DNA from: Catellatospora sp. KI3
Lineage (GTDB): Bacteria > Actinomycetota > Actinomycetes > Mycobacteriales > Micromonosporaceae
DNA: 64,000 bases
Direction of reading: 5' to 3'
NCBI RefSeq assembly: GCF_029948125.1
Contig: NZ_JASAMB010000022.1
Span: forward strand, 79,709 to 143,708
The notes under the pieces were generated by a model. The model did no database searches, was not told where the DNA came from, and saw only the letters and a list, made by a program, of their open reading frames with translations. Positions 52,360 through 62,881 of this stretch are shown piece after piece. Positions within the stretch are counted from its first letter, which is position 1; each line of letters starts with the position of its first letter. A program made the translations under genes and the position numbers.

Positions 52360-55176
52360 ATGAGGCACATCCCTCGGCGGCGGCTGTGGTTCACCGCCGT
52401 CGCCACCCTCGCGGCCACCACGGTCGTGTCGGCCGGCTCGCCGACCACCGCGCTGGCCGCGCCCATCCCGGCAGCCGACTACCAGCAGGTGTCGCTGGCC
52501 ACCGGCTCGGCCGAGCTCGGCGAACCCATGTCGCTGGCGGTGCTGCCCAACCGCTCGGTCATCCACACCGCCCGCGACGGCACGGTCCGGGTCACCGACG
52601 TCAACGGCAACACCAAGCAGGCGGGAAAGCTGTCCGTCTACACCCACGACGAGGAGGGCCTGCAGGGCGTCGCGGTCGACCCGGGCTTCGCGACCAACCG
52701 CTACGTCTGGCTGTACTACTCGCCCACGCTGAGCACCCCGGCCGGGGACGCGCCGACCACCGGCACCGCGGCCGACTTCAACGCCTGGAAGGGCCACCTG
52801 AACCTGTCCCGGTTCACCCTGAAGGCGGACGACACGCTCGACCTGGCCAGTGAGAAGGTGGTGCTGACCGTCGACAACGACCGGGGCCAGTGCTGCCACG
52901 TCGGCGGCGACATCGACTTCGACGCGGCCGGGAACCTGTACCTGACCACCGGCGACGACACCAACCCGTTCGACTCGGCCGGGTACGCCCCGATCGACGA
53001 GCGGACCAACCGCAACCCGCAGTTCGACGCGCAGCGCTCCTCGGGCAACACCAACGACCTGCGCGGCAAGGTGCTGCGGATCAAGCCGCAGGCCGACGGT
53101 ACGTACACGATCCCGTCCGGGAACCTGTTCGCGCCGGGCACGGCGAACACCCGCGCCGAGATCTACGCGATGGGCTTCCGCAACCCGTTCCGGATGAGCG
53201 TGGACAAGGCCACCGGCATCGTCTACCTCGGCGACTACGGCCCCGACGCGGGCACCACCGACGCCAACCGGGGGCCGCAGGGGCAGGTCGAGTTCGACCG
53301 GATCACCGGGCCGGGCAACTACGGCTGGCCGTACTGCACCGGCACGAACACCACCACCGAGACGTACAACGAGTGGAACTTCGCCACCAACGCGACCGGC
53401 CCGAAGTTCAACTGCGCCAGCCCGACCAACAACTCGTTCCGCAACACGGGCCTGGGCACCCTGCCCGCCGCCAAGCCCGCCTGGATCCGGTACGCCGGCG
53501 ACGCGGGCACCCCGCCGGAGTTCGGCGGCGGCTCTGAGTCGCCGATGGGCGGCCCGGTCTACCGCTACAACGCCTCCTCCACCTCGACCGTCAAGTTCCC
53601 GCAGTCGCTGGACGGCCGCTTCTTCGCGGGCGAGTACGGCCGCAAGTGGATCAAGGCGATCGCGGTCAACGGCGACGGCACCCCGGGCGAGATCTCGGCG
53701 TTCCCGTGGACCGGCACCCAGGTCATGGACATGGCCTTCGGCCCCGACGGCGCGCTCTACGTGCTCGACTACGGCACCGGCAGCAACAACGCGGGGCTGT
53801 TCCGGGTCGAGTACATCGCCGGGGCCAACCGCAACCCGGTCGCGGTCGCCGCGGCGAACAAGACCTCCGGCCCGGCGCCGCTGGCCGTCACCTTCTCCTC
53901 GGCGGGCAGCTCCGACCCCGAGGGCGGCGCGCTGAGCTACCTGTGGACCTTCGGCGACGGTACGACCTCGACGGCGGCCAACCCGACCAAGACGTACAGC
54001 GCCAACGGCACGTACACCCCGACCCTGAAGGTCACCGACCCCGGCGGCCTGTCCGGCACGGCGAGCCTGGTCATCACGGTCGGCAACACCGCGCCCACGG
54101 TCAACCTCCAGCTTCCCGGCGACGGGCAGCTGTTCAACTTCGGTGACACCATCCCGTTCCAGGTCAGCGCCAGCGACCCGGAGGACGGCACGATCAACTG
54201 CGCCCGGGTGACCGTCACCTACTCGCTCGGCCACGACAGCCACGCGCACCAGATCACCTCGAAGACCGGCTGCACCGGCTCGATCACCGTCCCGGTGGAC
54301 GGCGAGCACGACGCGGCCGCGAACATCTTCGGGGTCTTCGACGCCAGCTACACCGACAACGGCGGGCTGGTCTCGCACAGCATCCGCACCCTGCAGCCCA
54401 AGCACCGCCAGGGTGAGCACTTCAGCTCGCAGTCGGGCATCCAGCTGGCCGACCACGCGGCGGCCGAGGGCGGGCGCACCGCCGGGTTCATCGAGAACGG
54501 CGACTGGATCGCGTTCGCGCCGTACAACCTGTCCAACGCCACCTCGATCACCGTCCGGGCCGCCTCGGCGGGCGCGGGCGGCACCATCGAGGTCCGCGCG
54601 GGCTCGGCCACCGGCACGCTGCTCGGCACGGTGACCGTGCCGGTGACCGGCAGCTGGGAGACGTTCACCAACGTGTCGGCGAACCTGTCCGGCGCGCCGG
54701 CCGGCTCCACCTCGCTGTACCTGGTGTTCAAGGGCGGCACGGGCAACCTGTTCGACGTCGACGCGTTCACCTTCAACACCGGCGGCACGGGTCCGGTGAC
54801 CACCTGGAAGGCACGCATCAACAGCAGGTACGTCACCGCGGGCAGCACCGCGCTGATCGCCAGCGCGACCACGGTGGCGCTGGCCCAGCAGTACGACCTG
54901 GTCAACCTGGGCGGCGGCAACATCGCGCTGCGCGCCAAGGTCAACGGGATGTACGTCTGCGCCGACAACGCCGGCGCCGCGGCGCTGATCGCCAACCGCA
55001 CCGCGATCGGCCCGTGGGAGACGTTCGCGCTGATCACGAACAGCGACGGCAGCGTCAGCCTGCGCGCGCAGGCCAACAACCAGTACGTCACGGCGGAGAA
55101 CGCCGGGGCCAACCCGCTCATCGCCAACCGGGCCGCCATCGGCCCGTGGGAGAAGTTCGACCTGGTCACCTCGTGA
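52360..55176 (+). CDS. Secreted PQQ-type sugar dehydrogenase with PKD, CBM6-like and fascin-like modules (PQQ-2)
   Basis: 938 residues. The signal peptide ends near ALAAP. The beta-propeller shows EPMSLAVLPNRSVIHTARDGTVRV, LQGVAVDPGFATNRYVWLYYSP, CCHVGGDIDFDAAGNLYLTTGD, IYAMGFRNPFRMSVD and MAFGPDGALYVLDYG. A PKD domain (FSSAGSSDPEGGALSYLWTFGDG), a bacterial Ig-like part, a CBM6-like domain (about 685-800, GGRTAGFIENGDWIAFAPYNL) and a fascin-like trefoil (about 810-938) follow. It is a paralogue of PQQ-1 with a different C-terminal module. The conserved Cys-Cys-His in the propeller is shared by both. It probably oxidises sugars at the cell surface. Confidence 0.88.
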   Translation: MRHIPRRRLWFTAVATLAATTVVSAGSPTTALAAPIPAADYQQVSLATGSAELGEPMSLAVLPNRSVIHTARDGTVRVTDVNGNTKQAGKLSVYTHDEEGLQGVAVDPGFATNRYVWLYYSPTLSTPAGDAPTTGTAADFNAWKGHLNLSRFTLKADDTLDLASEKVVLTVDNDRGQCCHVGGDIDFDAAGNLYLTTGDDTNPFDSAGYAPIDERTNRNPQFDAQRSSGNTNDLRGKVLRIKPQADGTYTIPSGNLFAPGTANTRAEIYAMGFRNPFRMSVDKATGIVYLGDYGPDAGTTDANRGPQGQVEFDRITGPGNYGWPYCTGTNTTTETYNEWNFATNATGPKFNCASPTNNSFRNTGLGTLPAAKPAWIRYAGDAGTPPEFGGGSESPMGGPVYRYNASSTSTVKFPQSLDGRFFAGEYGRKWIKAIAVNGDGTPGEISAFPWTGTQVMDMAFGPDGALYVLDYGTGSNNAGLFRVEYIAGANRNPVAVAAANKTSGPAPLAVTFSSAGSSDPEGGALSYLWTFGDGTTSTAANPTKTYSANGTYTPTLKVTDPGGLSGTASLVITVGNTAPTVNLQLPGDGQLFNFGDTIPFQVSASDPEDGTINCARVTVTYSLGHDSHAHQITSKTGCTGSITVPVDGEHDAAANIFGVFDASYTDNGGLVSHSIRTLQPKHRQGEHFSSQSGIQLADHAAAEGGRTAGFIENGDWIAFAPYNLSNATSITVRAASAGAGGTIEVRAGSATGTLLGTVTVPVTGSWETFTNVSANLSGAPAGSTSLYLVFKGGTGNLFDVDAFTFNTGGTGPVTTWKARINSRYVTAGSTALIASATTVALAQQYDLVNLGGGNIALRAKVNGMYVCADNAGAAALIANRTAIGPWETFALITNSDGSVSLRAQANNQYVTAENAGANPLIANRAAIGPWEKFDLVTS

Positions 55177-55190
55177 GGAGGGCGGCACCG

Positions 55191-56630
55191 ATGAAGCAGC
55201 TGTTCCGATTACTGGCGGCGTGCGCGCTGCTGCTCGGCTTCGCCGTGGGCCTGCCCGCCCCGGCGCACGCCGCGCTGCCCGTCTCGCCGAACGTGCACAT
55301 CTTCTACTACTCCTGGTACGGCAGCCCGGCCGTGAACGGGTCGTACCGGCACTGGCAGCAGGGCGGGCACACCCCGCCCGGCGACGTCGGGGCCAACCTG
55401 TACCCGGTGCTCGGCGCGTACGACTCGGGCGCCGTGGCCGCCGTCGACCAGCACATGGCCTGGATCGCCCAGGCCGGGGTCGGCGTCATCGTGTACAGCT
55501 GGTGGGGCCAGGGATCCTACGAGGACCGCCTGGTCCCGATGGTGCTCGACGCCGCCGCCCGGCAGGGGATCAAGGTCGCCTGGCACCTGGAGCCGTACTC
55601 GGGGCGCACCGCCGCCTCGACCGTCTCCGACGTCGGCTACCTCAACTCCCGCTACGGCGGCCACCCGGCGTACTACCGCGACGCCGGGCACGGCAACCGG
55701 CCCGCGTTCTACGTGTTCGAGAGCCTGCGCATCGCGGACTGGTCCGCCATCGCCCCGCTGCGCAGCGCCAACATCATCCTGGCGCAGACCACGGACACCT
55801 CGAAGGTGGCCGGGTTCGGCGGGATGTACACGTACGACGCGATCGCCGGGGCATCCGCGCCGGGCTGGGCGAACGCCGCGGCGTTCTGCAAGGCCAACGG
55901 CCTGGTCTGGGCACCCTCGGTCGGTCCGGGCTACATCGACGACCGGGCGGTGCCCGGCAACACCACCCCGACCCTGGACCGGGACAACGGGGCGACCTAC
56001 GACCGCGAGTGGGGCAACGCCCTGGCCGCGGCCAACGGCGGCCCGCCCACCTGGGTCTCGATCACGTCGTTCAACGAGTGGCACGAGGGCTCGGTCATCG
56101 AGCCCGCCAGCGCCACCCCACCCGGCGGCCAGGGCTACCTGAGCTACGTCGGCGCCTACGGCACCACGGGCGCCGCGTCGCAGACGGCGTACCTGGACCG
56201 CACCCGCTACTGGGTGAACAGGTTCAGCCCGCCCCCGCAGCAGTCCTTCCTCGCGCTGCGGGCCAGGGCCAACGGGAAGTTCGTCACGGCCGACAACGGG
56301 AACCCGCTGCTGGCCAAGGGCACCGGCATCGGCCTGTGGGAGCAGTACGACCAGCTCACCCTGGGCGGCGGCAACATCGCGCTGCGCTCGAAGGCCAACG
56401 GCCTGATCGTGACCGCCGAGAACGCCGGGGCGTCCCCGCTCATCGCCAACCGCACCGCGGTCGGCCCCTGGGAGACGTTCGCCCTGGTCAACAACGGTGA
56501 CGGCAGTTTCAGCCTGCGCGCGCAGGCCAACGGCCGCTACGTCACCGCCGAGAACGCGGGCGCCAGCCCGCTGATCGCCAACCGCACCGCCATCGGCACC
56601 TGGGAGAAGTTCGACCTGGTCACGAGCTGA
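55191..56630 (+). CDS. Secreted GH99-like glycosidase with fascin-like module
   Basis: 479 residues. After a signal peptide (MKQLFRLLAACALLLGFAVGLPAPAHA) the catalytic domain (about 32-345) has the family's FYYSWYGSP start, GVGVIVYSWWGQGSYEDR, IKVAWHLEPYSGR, PAFYVF and SITSFNEWHEGSVIEPA, which contains the catalytic-site glutamates of GH99-like endo-mannosidases. The C-terminal 130 residues form a fascin-like trefoil nearly identical to those in ThuA-1 and PQQ-2. It probably cleaves alpha-mannan-type or related glycans outside the cell. The ribosome site GAGGAGGG overlaps the PQQ-2 stop, so the two are co-transcribed. Confidence 0.87.
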   Translation: MKQLFRLLAACALLLGFAVGLPAPAHAALPVSPNVHIFYYSWYGSPAVNGSYRHWQQGGHTPPGDVGANLYPVLGAYDSGAVAAVDQHMAWIAQAGVGVIVYSWWGQGSYEDRLVPMVLDAAARQGIKVAWHLEPYSGRTAASTVSDVGYLNSRYGGHPAYYRDAGHGNRPAFYVFESLRIADWSAIAPLRSANIILAQTTDTSKVAGFGGMYTYDAIAGASAPGWANAAAFCKANGLVWAPSVGPGYIDDRAVPGNTTPTLDRDNGATYDREWGNALAAANGGPPTWVSITSFNEWHEGSVIEPASATPPGGQGYLSYVGAYGTTGAASQTAYLDRTRYWVNRFSPPPQQSFLALRARANGKFVTADNGNPLLAKGTGIGLWEQYDQLTLGGGNIALRSKANGLIVTAENAGASPLIANRTAVGPWETFALVNNGDGSFSLRAQANGRYVTAENAGASPLIANRTAIGTWEKFDLVTS

Positions 56631-56641
56631 CCCCCGCACCG

Positions 56642-56682
56642 CGGACGCCCGGACCGGCCACATCGGCCAGTCCGGGCGTCCG
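56642..56682 (+). terminator. Terminator after the GH99-like gene
   Basis: Perfect 13-bp stem CGGACGCCCGGAC (56642-56654) with complement (56670-56682), beginning 11 bp after the stop codon; an inner CGGCC pairing can extend it. Confidence 0.75.
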
Positions 56683-56735
56683 TGCTGTTCGGAGCCTACG
56701 CAAGTGATCATCGCCAATTGCGCGGCCGGGAAGGG

Positions 56736-56764
56736 TTGACGGCGCCGCTGTGACCGAGTAAACA
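56736..56764 (+). promoter_or_regulatory. Promoter of the sugar ABC transporter operon
   Basis: TTGACG (56736-56741), a 17-nt spacer and TAAACA (56759-56764). The predicted start point (about 56771) falls in the operator at 56770-56787, a layout expected for repression. Confidence 0.6.
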
Positions 56765-56769
56765 TCTAG

Positions 56770-56787
56770 GAAATATCCTATAGGATC
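56770..56787. promoter_or_regulatory. Candidate operator of the sugar ABC transporter operon
   Basis: GAAATATCCTATAGGATC with the perfect 12-bp palindrome ATCCTATAGGAT (56775-56786). It is the same 18 bp, inverted, as the site before the GH95-like gene. The natural candidate to bind it is the GntR/FCD regulator encoded at the end of this operon. Confidence 0.65.
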
Positions 56788-56866
56788 GTGGATTTCCAAG
56801 AGCAGCTGCCCGTTCTCCGGAACCCGATCACTACAAACCCGATCATTCACCAGGGAGGAACCGGTC

Positions 56867-57916
56867 ATGAGACCGTTGGTTCGACTGGGCTCCACCATCG
56901 GCGTCGCGATGCTGCTCACCCTCGCCGCCGCCGCGTGCACCAAGAAGTCGGACGACCCGGACAAGGGCTCGTCGGCGCTCACTCCCGCCCAGGTCAAGGT
57001 CGCGCTCGTGCCCGGCGGCGCGCACCCCTACTTCCAGCCGTGGAAGACCGCCGGTGACAAGGCCAAGGCCGACTTCGGCCTCGGCGACGTCACCTACAAC
57101 GAGACCGCCGGCTGGGACCAGACCAAGCAGAACGACGTGCTGACCTCGCTCGCCGCGCAGGGCTACAACGCGTTCGGCATCTTCGGCGTCGCCCCGGAGA
57201 ACATCAACGCCACCTTCACCAACCTCAAGGGCAAGGGCTTCCACGTCGCGTCGCTGGCGTCCTGCCCCGCCGGCGACAGGAACGAAGCCGACTTCTGCCT
57301 GTCGACGGACGTGCAGGAGGCGGCGTACAAGGCGGCCAAGGCCGCGATCGAGGCGATGGGCGGCCAGGGCAACCTGGTCCACCTGACCGGCAACAAGGTC
57401 GACTCCAACACCCAGCGCCGCATCGCGGGCGTGCAGAAGGCCGTCGACGAGACCGGCGGCAAGGTCAAGCTGCTCGACACCATCACCGACATCGACAAGG
57501 ACCTGCAGACCGCGCAGAAGGCCGTAGCCGACCTGCTCGCGGCCAAGGGCACCCAGGTCAACGGCATCGTCACCACCGCCTACAACCCGGCGGTCGCGGC
57601 CGCGGGCGGCGTGAAGCAGGCCAAACTGCCGATCAAGGTCATCGCGATCGACGACGACCCGACCATCATCGACGGCATCAAGGACGGCTCGGTCGCGGCG
57701 ACCGTGCTGCAGAACCCGCTCGGCCAGGGCTACGTCGGCTCGTACGCGCTGGAGAAGCTGGCCGGCGGCTGCACGATGACCACCCCCGGCGTCATCATCG
57801 ACTCCGGCTCCTTCGTGGTCACCACCGCCAACGTCGCCACCTACGACACCGACCGCCAAACCAAAACGGACTCCCTCAAGCAGGACTTCGACACCAAGTA
57901 CCTCACCTGCAACTAG
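56867..57916 (+). CDS. Sugar ABC transporter substrate-binding lipoprotein (ribose-type)
   Basis: 349 residues. The lipoprotein signal has lipobox LAAAAC with Cys at residue 24. The mature protein is a periplasmic-binding-protein type 1 fold (VKVALVPGGAHPYFQPWKTAGDKAKADFG, DVLTSLAAQGYNAFGIFGVAPENI, GNLVHLTGNKVDSNTQRRIAGVQKAVDET, VIAIDDDPTIIDGIKDGSVAATVLQNPLGQGYVG), as in RbsB-like proteins. It captures a sugar for the two permeases and the ATPase encoded downstream. Start after GGGAGGAACCGG. First gene of a repressible operon. Confidence 0.93.
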   Translation: MRPLVRLGSTIGVAMLLTLAAAACTKKSDDPDKGSSALTPAQVKVALVPGGAHPYFQPWKTAGDKAKADFGLGDVTYNETAGWDQTKQNDVLTSLAAQGYNAFGIFGVAPENINATFTNLKGKGFHVASLASCPAGDRNEADFCLSTDVQEAAYKAAKAAIEAMGGQGNLVHLTGNKVDSNTQRRIAGVQKAVDETGGKVKLLDTITDIDKDLQTAQKAVADLLAAKGTQVNGIVTTAYNPAVAAAGGVKQAKLPIKVIAIDDDPTIIDGIKDGSVAATVLQNPLGQGYVGSYALEKLAGGCTMTTPGVIIDSGSFVVTTANVATYDTDRQTKTDSLKQDFDTKYLTCN

Positions 57917-57924
57917 CCCCACCG

Positions 57925-57964
57925 GGCGCGGCGCCGTTCGCACGACCAACGACGGCGCCGCGCC
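57925..57964 (+). terminator. Intra-operon hairpin after the binding-protein gene
   Basis: Perfect 13-bp stem GGCGCGGCGCCGT (57925-57937) with complement (57952-57964). In ABC operons such hairpins often protect or attenuate the mRNA so that more binding protein than permease is made. Confidence 0.65.
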
Positions 57965-57988
57965 GTCCCGACCCCTCCGGAGACCGCC

Positions 57989-59032
57989 GTGACCGACGCC
58001 GCGCCACCCGCAACATCCGCACCGCCCCGATCCCTGCCGCTGTGGGCCAACCCCCGCATCGGCCTGGTCGTGCTCCTGACCGCCCTCGTCGCGCTGTTCG
58101 CCACGCTGCGGCCGGGCTTCCTCAACACCTACCTGACCCTGGTGCCCCTGCAGGCCGACATCAGCGTGTACGTCGTCGTCGGCCTGGCCCAGCTGGCCGT
58201 GCTGTCGCTGGGCCACATGAACATGGCCGTCGGCCGGATGGCCGCGTTCAGCGCGTTCGCCGCCGGACTCGTGCACGACCGGTTCGACGTGTCGCTGCCG
58301 GTCGCGCTGCTGGCCGGGATGGCCGCGGCGGGGCTGCTCGGCGCGCTGGCCGGGCTCATCATCACCGCCACCGGCGTCAACTCCTTCGTGGTGACCCTCG
58401 CCCTCGACTTCGCGCTGATCGGCCTGGTCTCGCTGCTGTACGCCGAGTTCACGCCCGGGGTCGCGTTCGCGGGCCAGCCCGACGGGATGGCGCAGATGCG
58501 CGCCGACACCTTCGCCGACTACTGCGTCGGCGACGTGTGCGGCCCGCCGATCCCGCTGCAGGTGCCGTTCGCACTCGTCGCGGTGCTGCTGGTGGGGCTG
58601 GTGTTCCGGTGGTCGCGGGTCGGCCGCGAGGTGCTGATGGTCGGCGCCAACGAGAAGGCGGCCAAGCTGTCCGGTATCCCGGTGCGGGCCCGGATCATCC
58701 AGGCGCACGCGCTGTCGGGCGTGCTCGCGGGCCTGGCCGGATTCCTGCTCGCCGCCAGCAACGGCGCCTTCTCGGCCAGCATCGGCGACGGCTTCCTGCT
58801 GCCGTCGTTCCTCGCCCCGGTGCTCGGGGGGACGCTGCTGGTCGGCGGTGCGGTGAGCGTGCTCGGCACGGTGCTGGGCACCGCCATCGTGCAGGTGATC
58901 TACAAGGGACTGAACCTGCTGCAGTTCCAGGTCGACGAGCTCAAGCTCTACATCGGGCTGATCCTGCTGCTCGCGCTGTCGCTGGACCGGGTACGCCACG
59001 TGGTGGCCGAGAAGCGGGGAGTTCCGGCATGA
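57989..59032 (+). CDS. Sugar ABC transporter permease 1 (RbsC-like)
   Basis: 347 residues with about nine or ten membrane helices. Recognisable stretches are VPLQADISVYVVVGLAQLAVLSLGHMNMAVGRMAAFSAFAAG, VNSFVVTLALDFALIGLVSLLYAEF, VGANEKAAKLSGIPVRARIIQAHALSGVLAGLAGFLLA (the cytoplasmic loop contacting the ATPase) and LGGTLLVGGAVSVLGTVLGTAIVQVIYKGLNLLQ. It forms half of the transport pore. GTG start after CCTCCGGAGA. The stop overlaps the next start (ATGA). Confidence 0.92.
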   Translation: MTDAAPPATSAPPRSLPLWANPRIGLVVLLTALVALFATLRPGFLNTYLTLVPLQADISVYVVVGLAQLAVLSLGHMNMAVGRMAAFSAFAAGLVHDRFDVSLPVALLAGMAAAGLLGALAGLIITATGVNSFVVTLALDFALIGLVSLLYAEFTPGVAFAGQPDGMAQMRADTFADYCVGDVCGPPIPLQVPFALVAVLLVGLVFRWSRVGREVLMVGANEKAAKLSGIPVRARIIQAHALSGVLAGLAGFLLAASNGAFSASIGDGFLLPSFLAPVLGGTLLVGGAVSVLGTVLGTAIVQVIYKGLNLLQFQVDELKLYIGLILLLALSLDRVRHVVAEKRGVPA

Positions 59033-60029
59033 CCGCCGCCGAGACCTTGACCGCGCAGCCGGTCGCCGCGCCGCGGCGGGGCTGGCGGCGTACCGTGCGC
59101 GGCTCCGAGTTCACGCTGGTCACGATCGCGCTGATCGGGTTCGTGGCGCTGACGGTCGCCACCGACGGCAACATGCTCACCGCCGGTACCCTCGCCGCGT
59201 TCTTCCGGTTCCTGGCCGTGCCGATGGTGATCGGGCTGGCGCAGATGACGGTGCTGGCGATCGGGCAGATGAACCTGTCGGTGGGCGTGCTCACCGGCTT
59301 CTGCGCGATGGTGTCGGCCTGGCTCATGCTGGCGGCGGGGTGGCCCGCGGTGCTGGCGGTGCCGGGCGCGCTCCTGCTGGGCGCGCTGGTCGGCCTGGTC
59401 AACGGCATCCTGGTGGTGCGGACCAGGATCAACGCCTTCATCGTCACGCTGGCCACGATGACCATCGTCGACGGGCTGCGCTACGGGGTGAACGGACCCC
59501 GTACCTACCAGGACTACTCGCCCGGCCTGCAGCGGCTCGGGCAGGCCTCGGTGCTCGGCATCCCGGTCGTGTTCATCGTGGCGGTGCTGGTCGCCGTCGC
59601 GGTGTGGCTGTTCTTCGCGCGTACCGTCGCCGGGCGGCACCTGCTGGCCAGCGGCGGCAGCCCGTTCGCGGCCCGGCTGTCCGGCGTCTCCAACGACCGC
59701 TCGATCCTGGTCGCGCACACCGTGTCCGGCCTGCTCGCCGGGGTCGCCGCGGTGCTGACGCTGGCCCAGTCGGGCTCGGTCAACGCCACCATCGGCGACG
59801 ACCTGCTGCTGCCCAGCTTCGCGGCTCCGATCATCGGCGGCGTCGCGCTGGCCGGCGGCGTGGTCAGCGTGCTGGGCACCAGCGTCGCGGCGTTCATCGT
59901 GCGGCTGGTGGACGTCACCCAGGCCCAGTTCGGCATCAACCGGCGCTGGGTGGACCTGATCGTCGGGGCGGTGGTGCTCGGCGCGGTGCTGGTCGGCGCC
60001 GTACGCCAGAGACTCTCCCGGAGGTCGTC

Positions 60030-60033
<4 letters not shown>
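59029..60033 (+). CDS. Sugar ABC transporter permease 2 (RbsC-like)
   Basis: 334 residues, similar in layout to permease 1: [116 protein letters not shown] and [35 protein letters not shown]. It probably forms a heterodimeric pore with permease 1. Two different permeases in one ribose-type operon is common in actinobacteria. It overlaps both neighbours by 4 nt. Confidence 0.92.
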
Positions 60034-61540
<1,507 letters not shown>

Positions 61541-61544
<4 letters not shown>

Positions 61545-62851
61545 GGGTCCGGGCCGTCGAGACGTACGACATCCGCTTTCCGACCTCGCGGGACCTGGAC
61601 GGTTCCGACGCGATGAACCCGGACCCGGACTACTCGGTGGCGTACGTCGTGCTGTCCACCGACACCGAGCTGGAGGGCCACGGGTTCACCTTCACCATCG
61701 GGCGCGGCAACGAGATCTGCCGCGCCGCGATCGAGTCGCTGGCCCCGCTGGTGATCGGGCAGGGCGTGGACGACCTGGGCGAGTTCGCCCGGCGGCTCAC
61801 CCACGACTCGCAGACCCGCTGGCTGGGCCCCGAGAAGGGCGTCGTCCACCTGGCCGCCGCGGCGCTCATCAACGCCGCCTGGGACCTGGCCGCCCGCTTC
61901 GCCCGCAAGCCGGTCTGGCGGCTGCTGTCCGAGATGCCCTCCGACCAGCTGCTGGACCTGGTCGACTGGCGCTACCTGTCCGACGCGCTGCCCCGCGCCC
62001 GAGCCGCCGACATCCTCGCCGCCGCCGAACCCGGCCGCGCCGAGCGGACCCGCTCCATCCTCGCGAGCGGCTACCCGGCGTACCACACCTCGGCCGGCTG
62101 GCTCGGCTACGACGACGCCAAGCTCACCCGGCTGGCCAAGGAGGCCGTCGCCGACGGGTACGGCCAGCTCAAACTCAAGGTCGGCGCCGACCTCGACGAC
62201 GACCTGCGCCGGTTCGCGCTGGTACGCAAGGCGGTCGGGCCGGACGTGCGCATCGCCGTCGACGCCAACCAGCGGTGGGACGTCGCCGAGGCGGTCGCGT
62301 GGATGACCGCGCTCGCGCCGTACGACCCGTGGTGGATCGAGGAGCCGACCAGCCCCGACGACATCCTCGGCCACGCCGACATCCGCCGCGCCCTCGGTGC
62401 GGCCGGACCCGGCGGCACCCCGATCCGGGTCGCCACCGGCGAGCACGTCGCCAACCGGGTCATGTTCAAGCAGCTGCTGCGCGCCGACGCGGTCGACGTG
62501 GTGCAGCTGGACGCGTGCCGGGTCGGCGGCGTCAACGAGAACGTGGCGATCCTGCTGCTGGCCGCCGCGTACGGCCGCCCCGTCTGCCCGCACGCCGGGG
62601 GAGTGGGCCTGTGCGAGCTGGTCCAGCACCTGGCCGTGTTCGACTACGTGGCCGTCTCCGCCGACCTCGCCGACCGCGCCATCGAGTACGTCGACCACCT
62701 GCACGAGCACTTCGTCGACCCGGTCGTGGTGCACCGGGGCGCCTACCGGGTCCCGCGCACGCCCGGCTTCTCGGCGCAGCTGCGCCCGGAGACGCTCGCA
62801 CGGTTCGCGTACCCCGACGGCGTCGCCTGGCGGGGACGCGTGCCCGCATGA
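61541..62851 (+). CDS. L-fuconate dehydratase-like enzyme (enolase superfamily)
   Basis: 436 residues. The N-terminal cap begins [36 protein letters not shown], typical of L-fuconate dehydratases. The barrel carries the catalytic Lys pair [10 protein letters not shown] (about 210-212), metal ligands in AVDANQRWD (about 241), [11 protein letters not shown] (about 266) and [14 protein letters not shown] (about 300), and the catalytic His in [11 protein letters not shown] (about 350). The reaction is removal of water from L-fuconate to give 2-keto-3-deoxy-L-fuconate. This suggests that the transporter imports L-fucose, L-fuconate or a close analogue. AGGAGG precedes the ATG, which overlaps the ATPase stop. 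Confidence 0.9.
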
Positions 62852-62868
62852 TCGCAAATGGACGAACC

Positions 62869-62874
62869 TAGGAT
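62869..62874 (+). promoter_or_regulatory. -10 box of the GntR gene
   Basis: TAGGAT lies 7 nt before the ATG at 62882, giving a leaderless transcript. The surrounding AACCTAGGATGT looks like a shortened operator (ATCC-TATA-GGAT), so autoregulation is possible. Confidence 0.4.
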
Positions 62875-62881
62875 GTTTCCC

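Noticed and set aside
46767..52466. 1899-codon open frame on the minus strand opposite PQQ-1 and ThuA-2
   Set aside because: It is the antisense shadow of GC3-biased genes: low-complexity Arg/Gly/Val/Ala sequence, no domain. The plus-strand proteins have clear folds and signal peptides.
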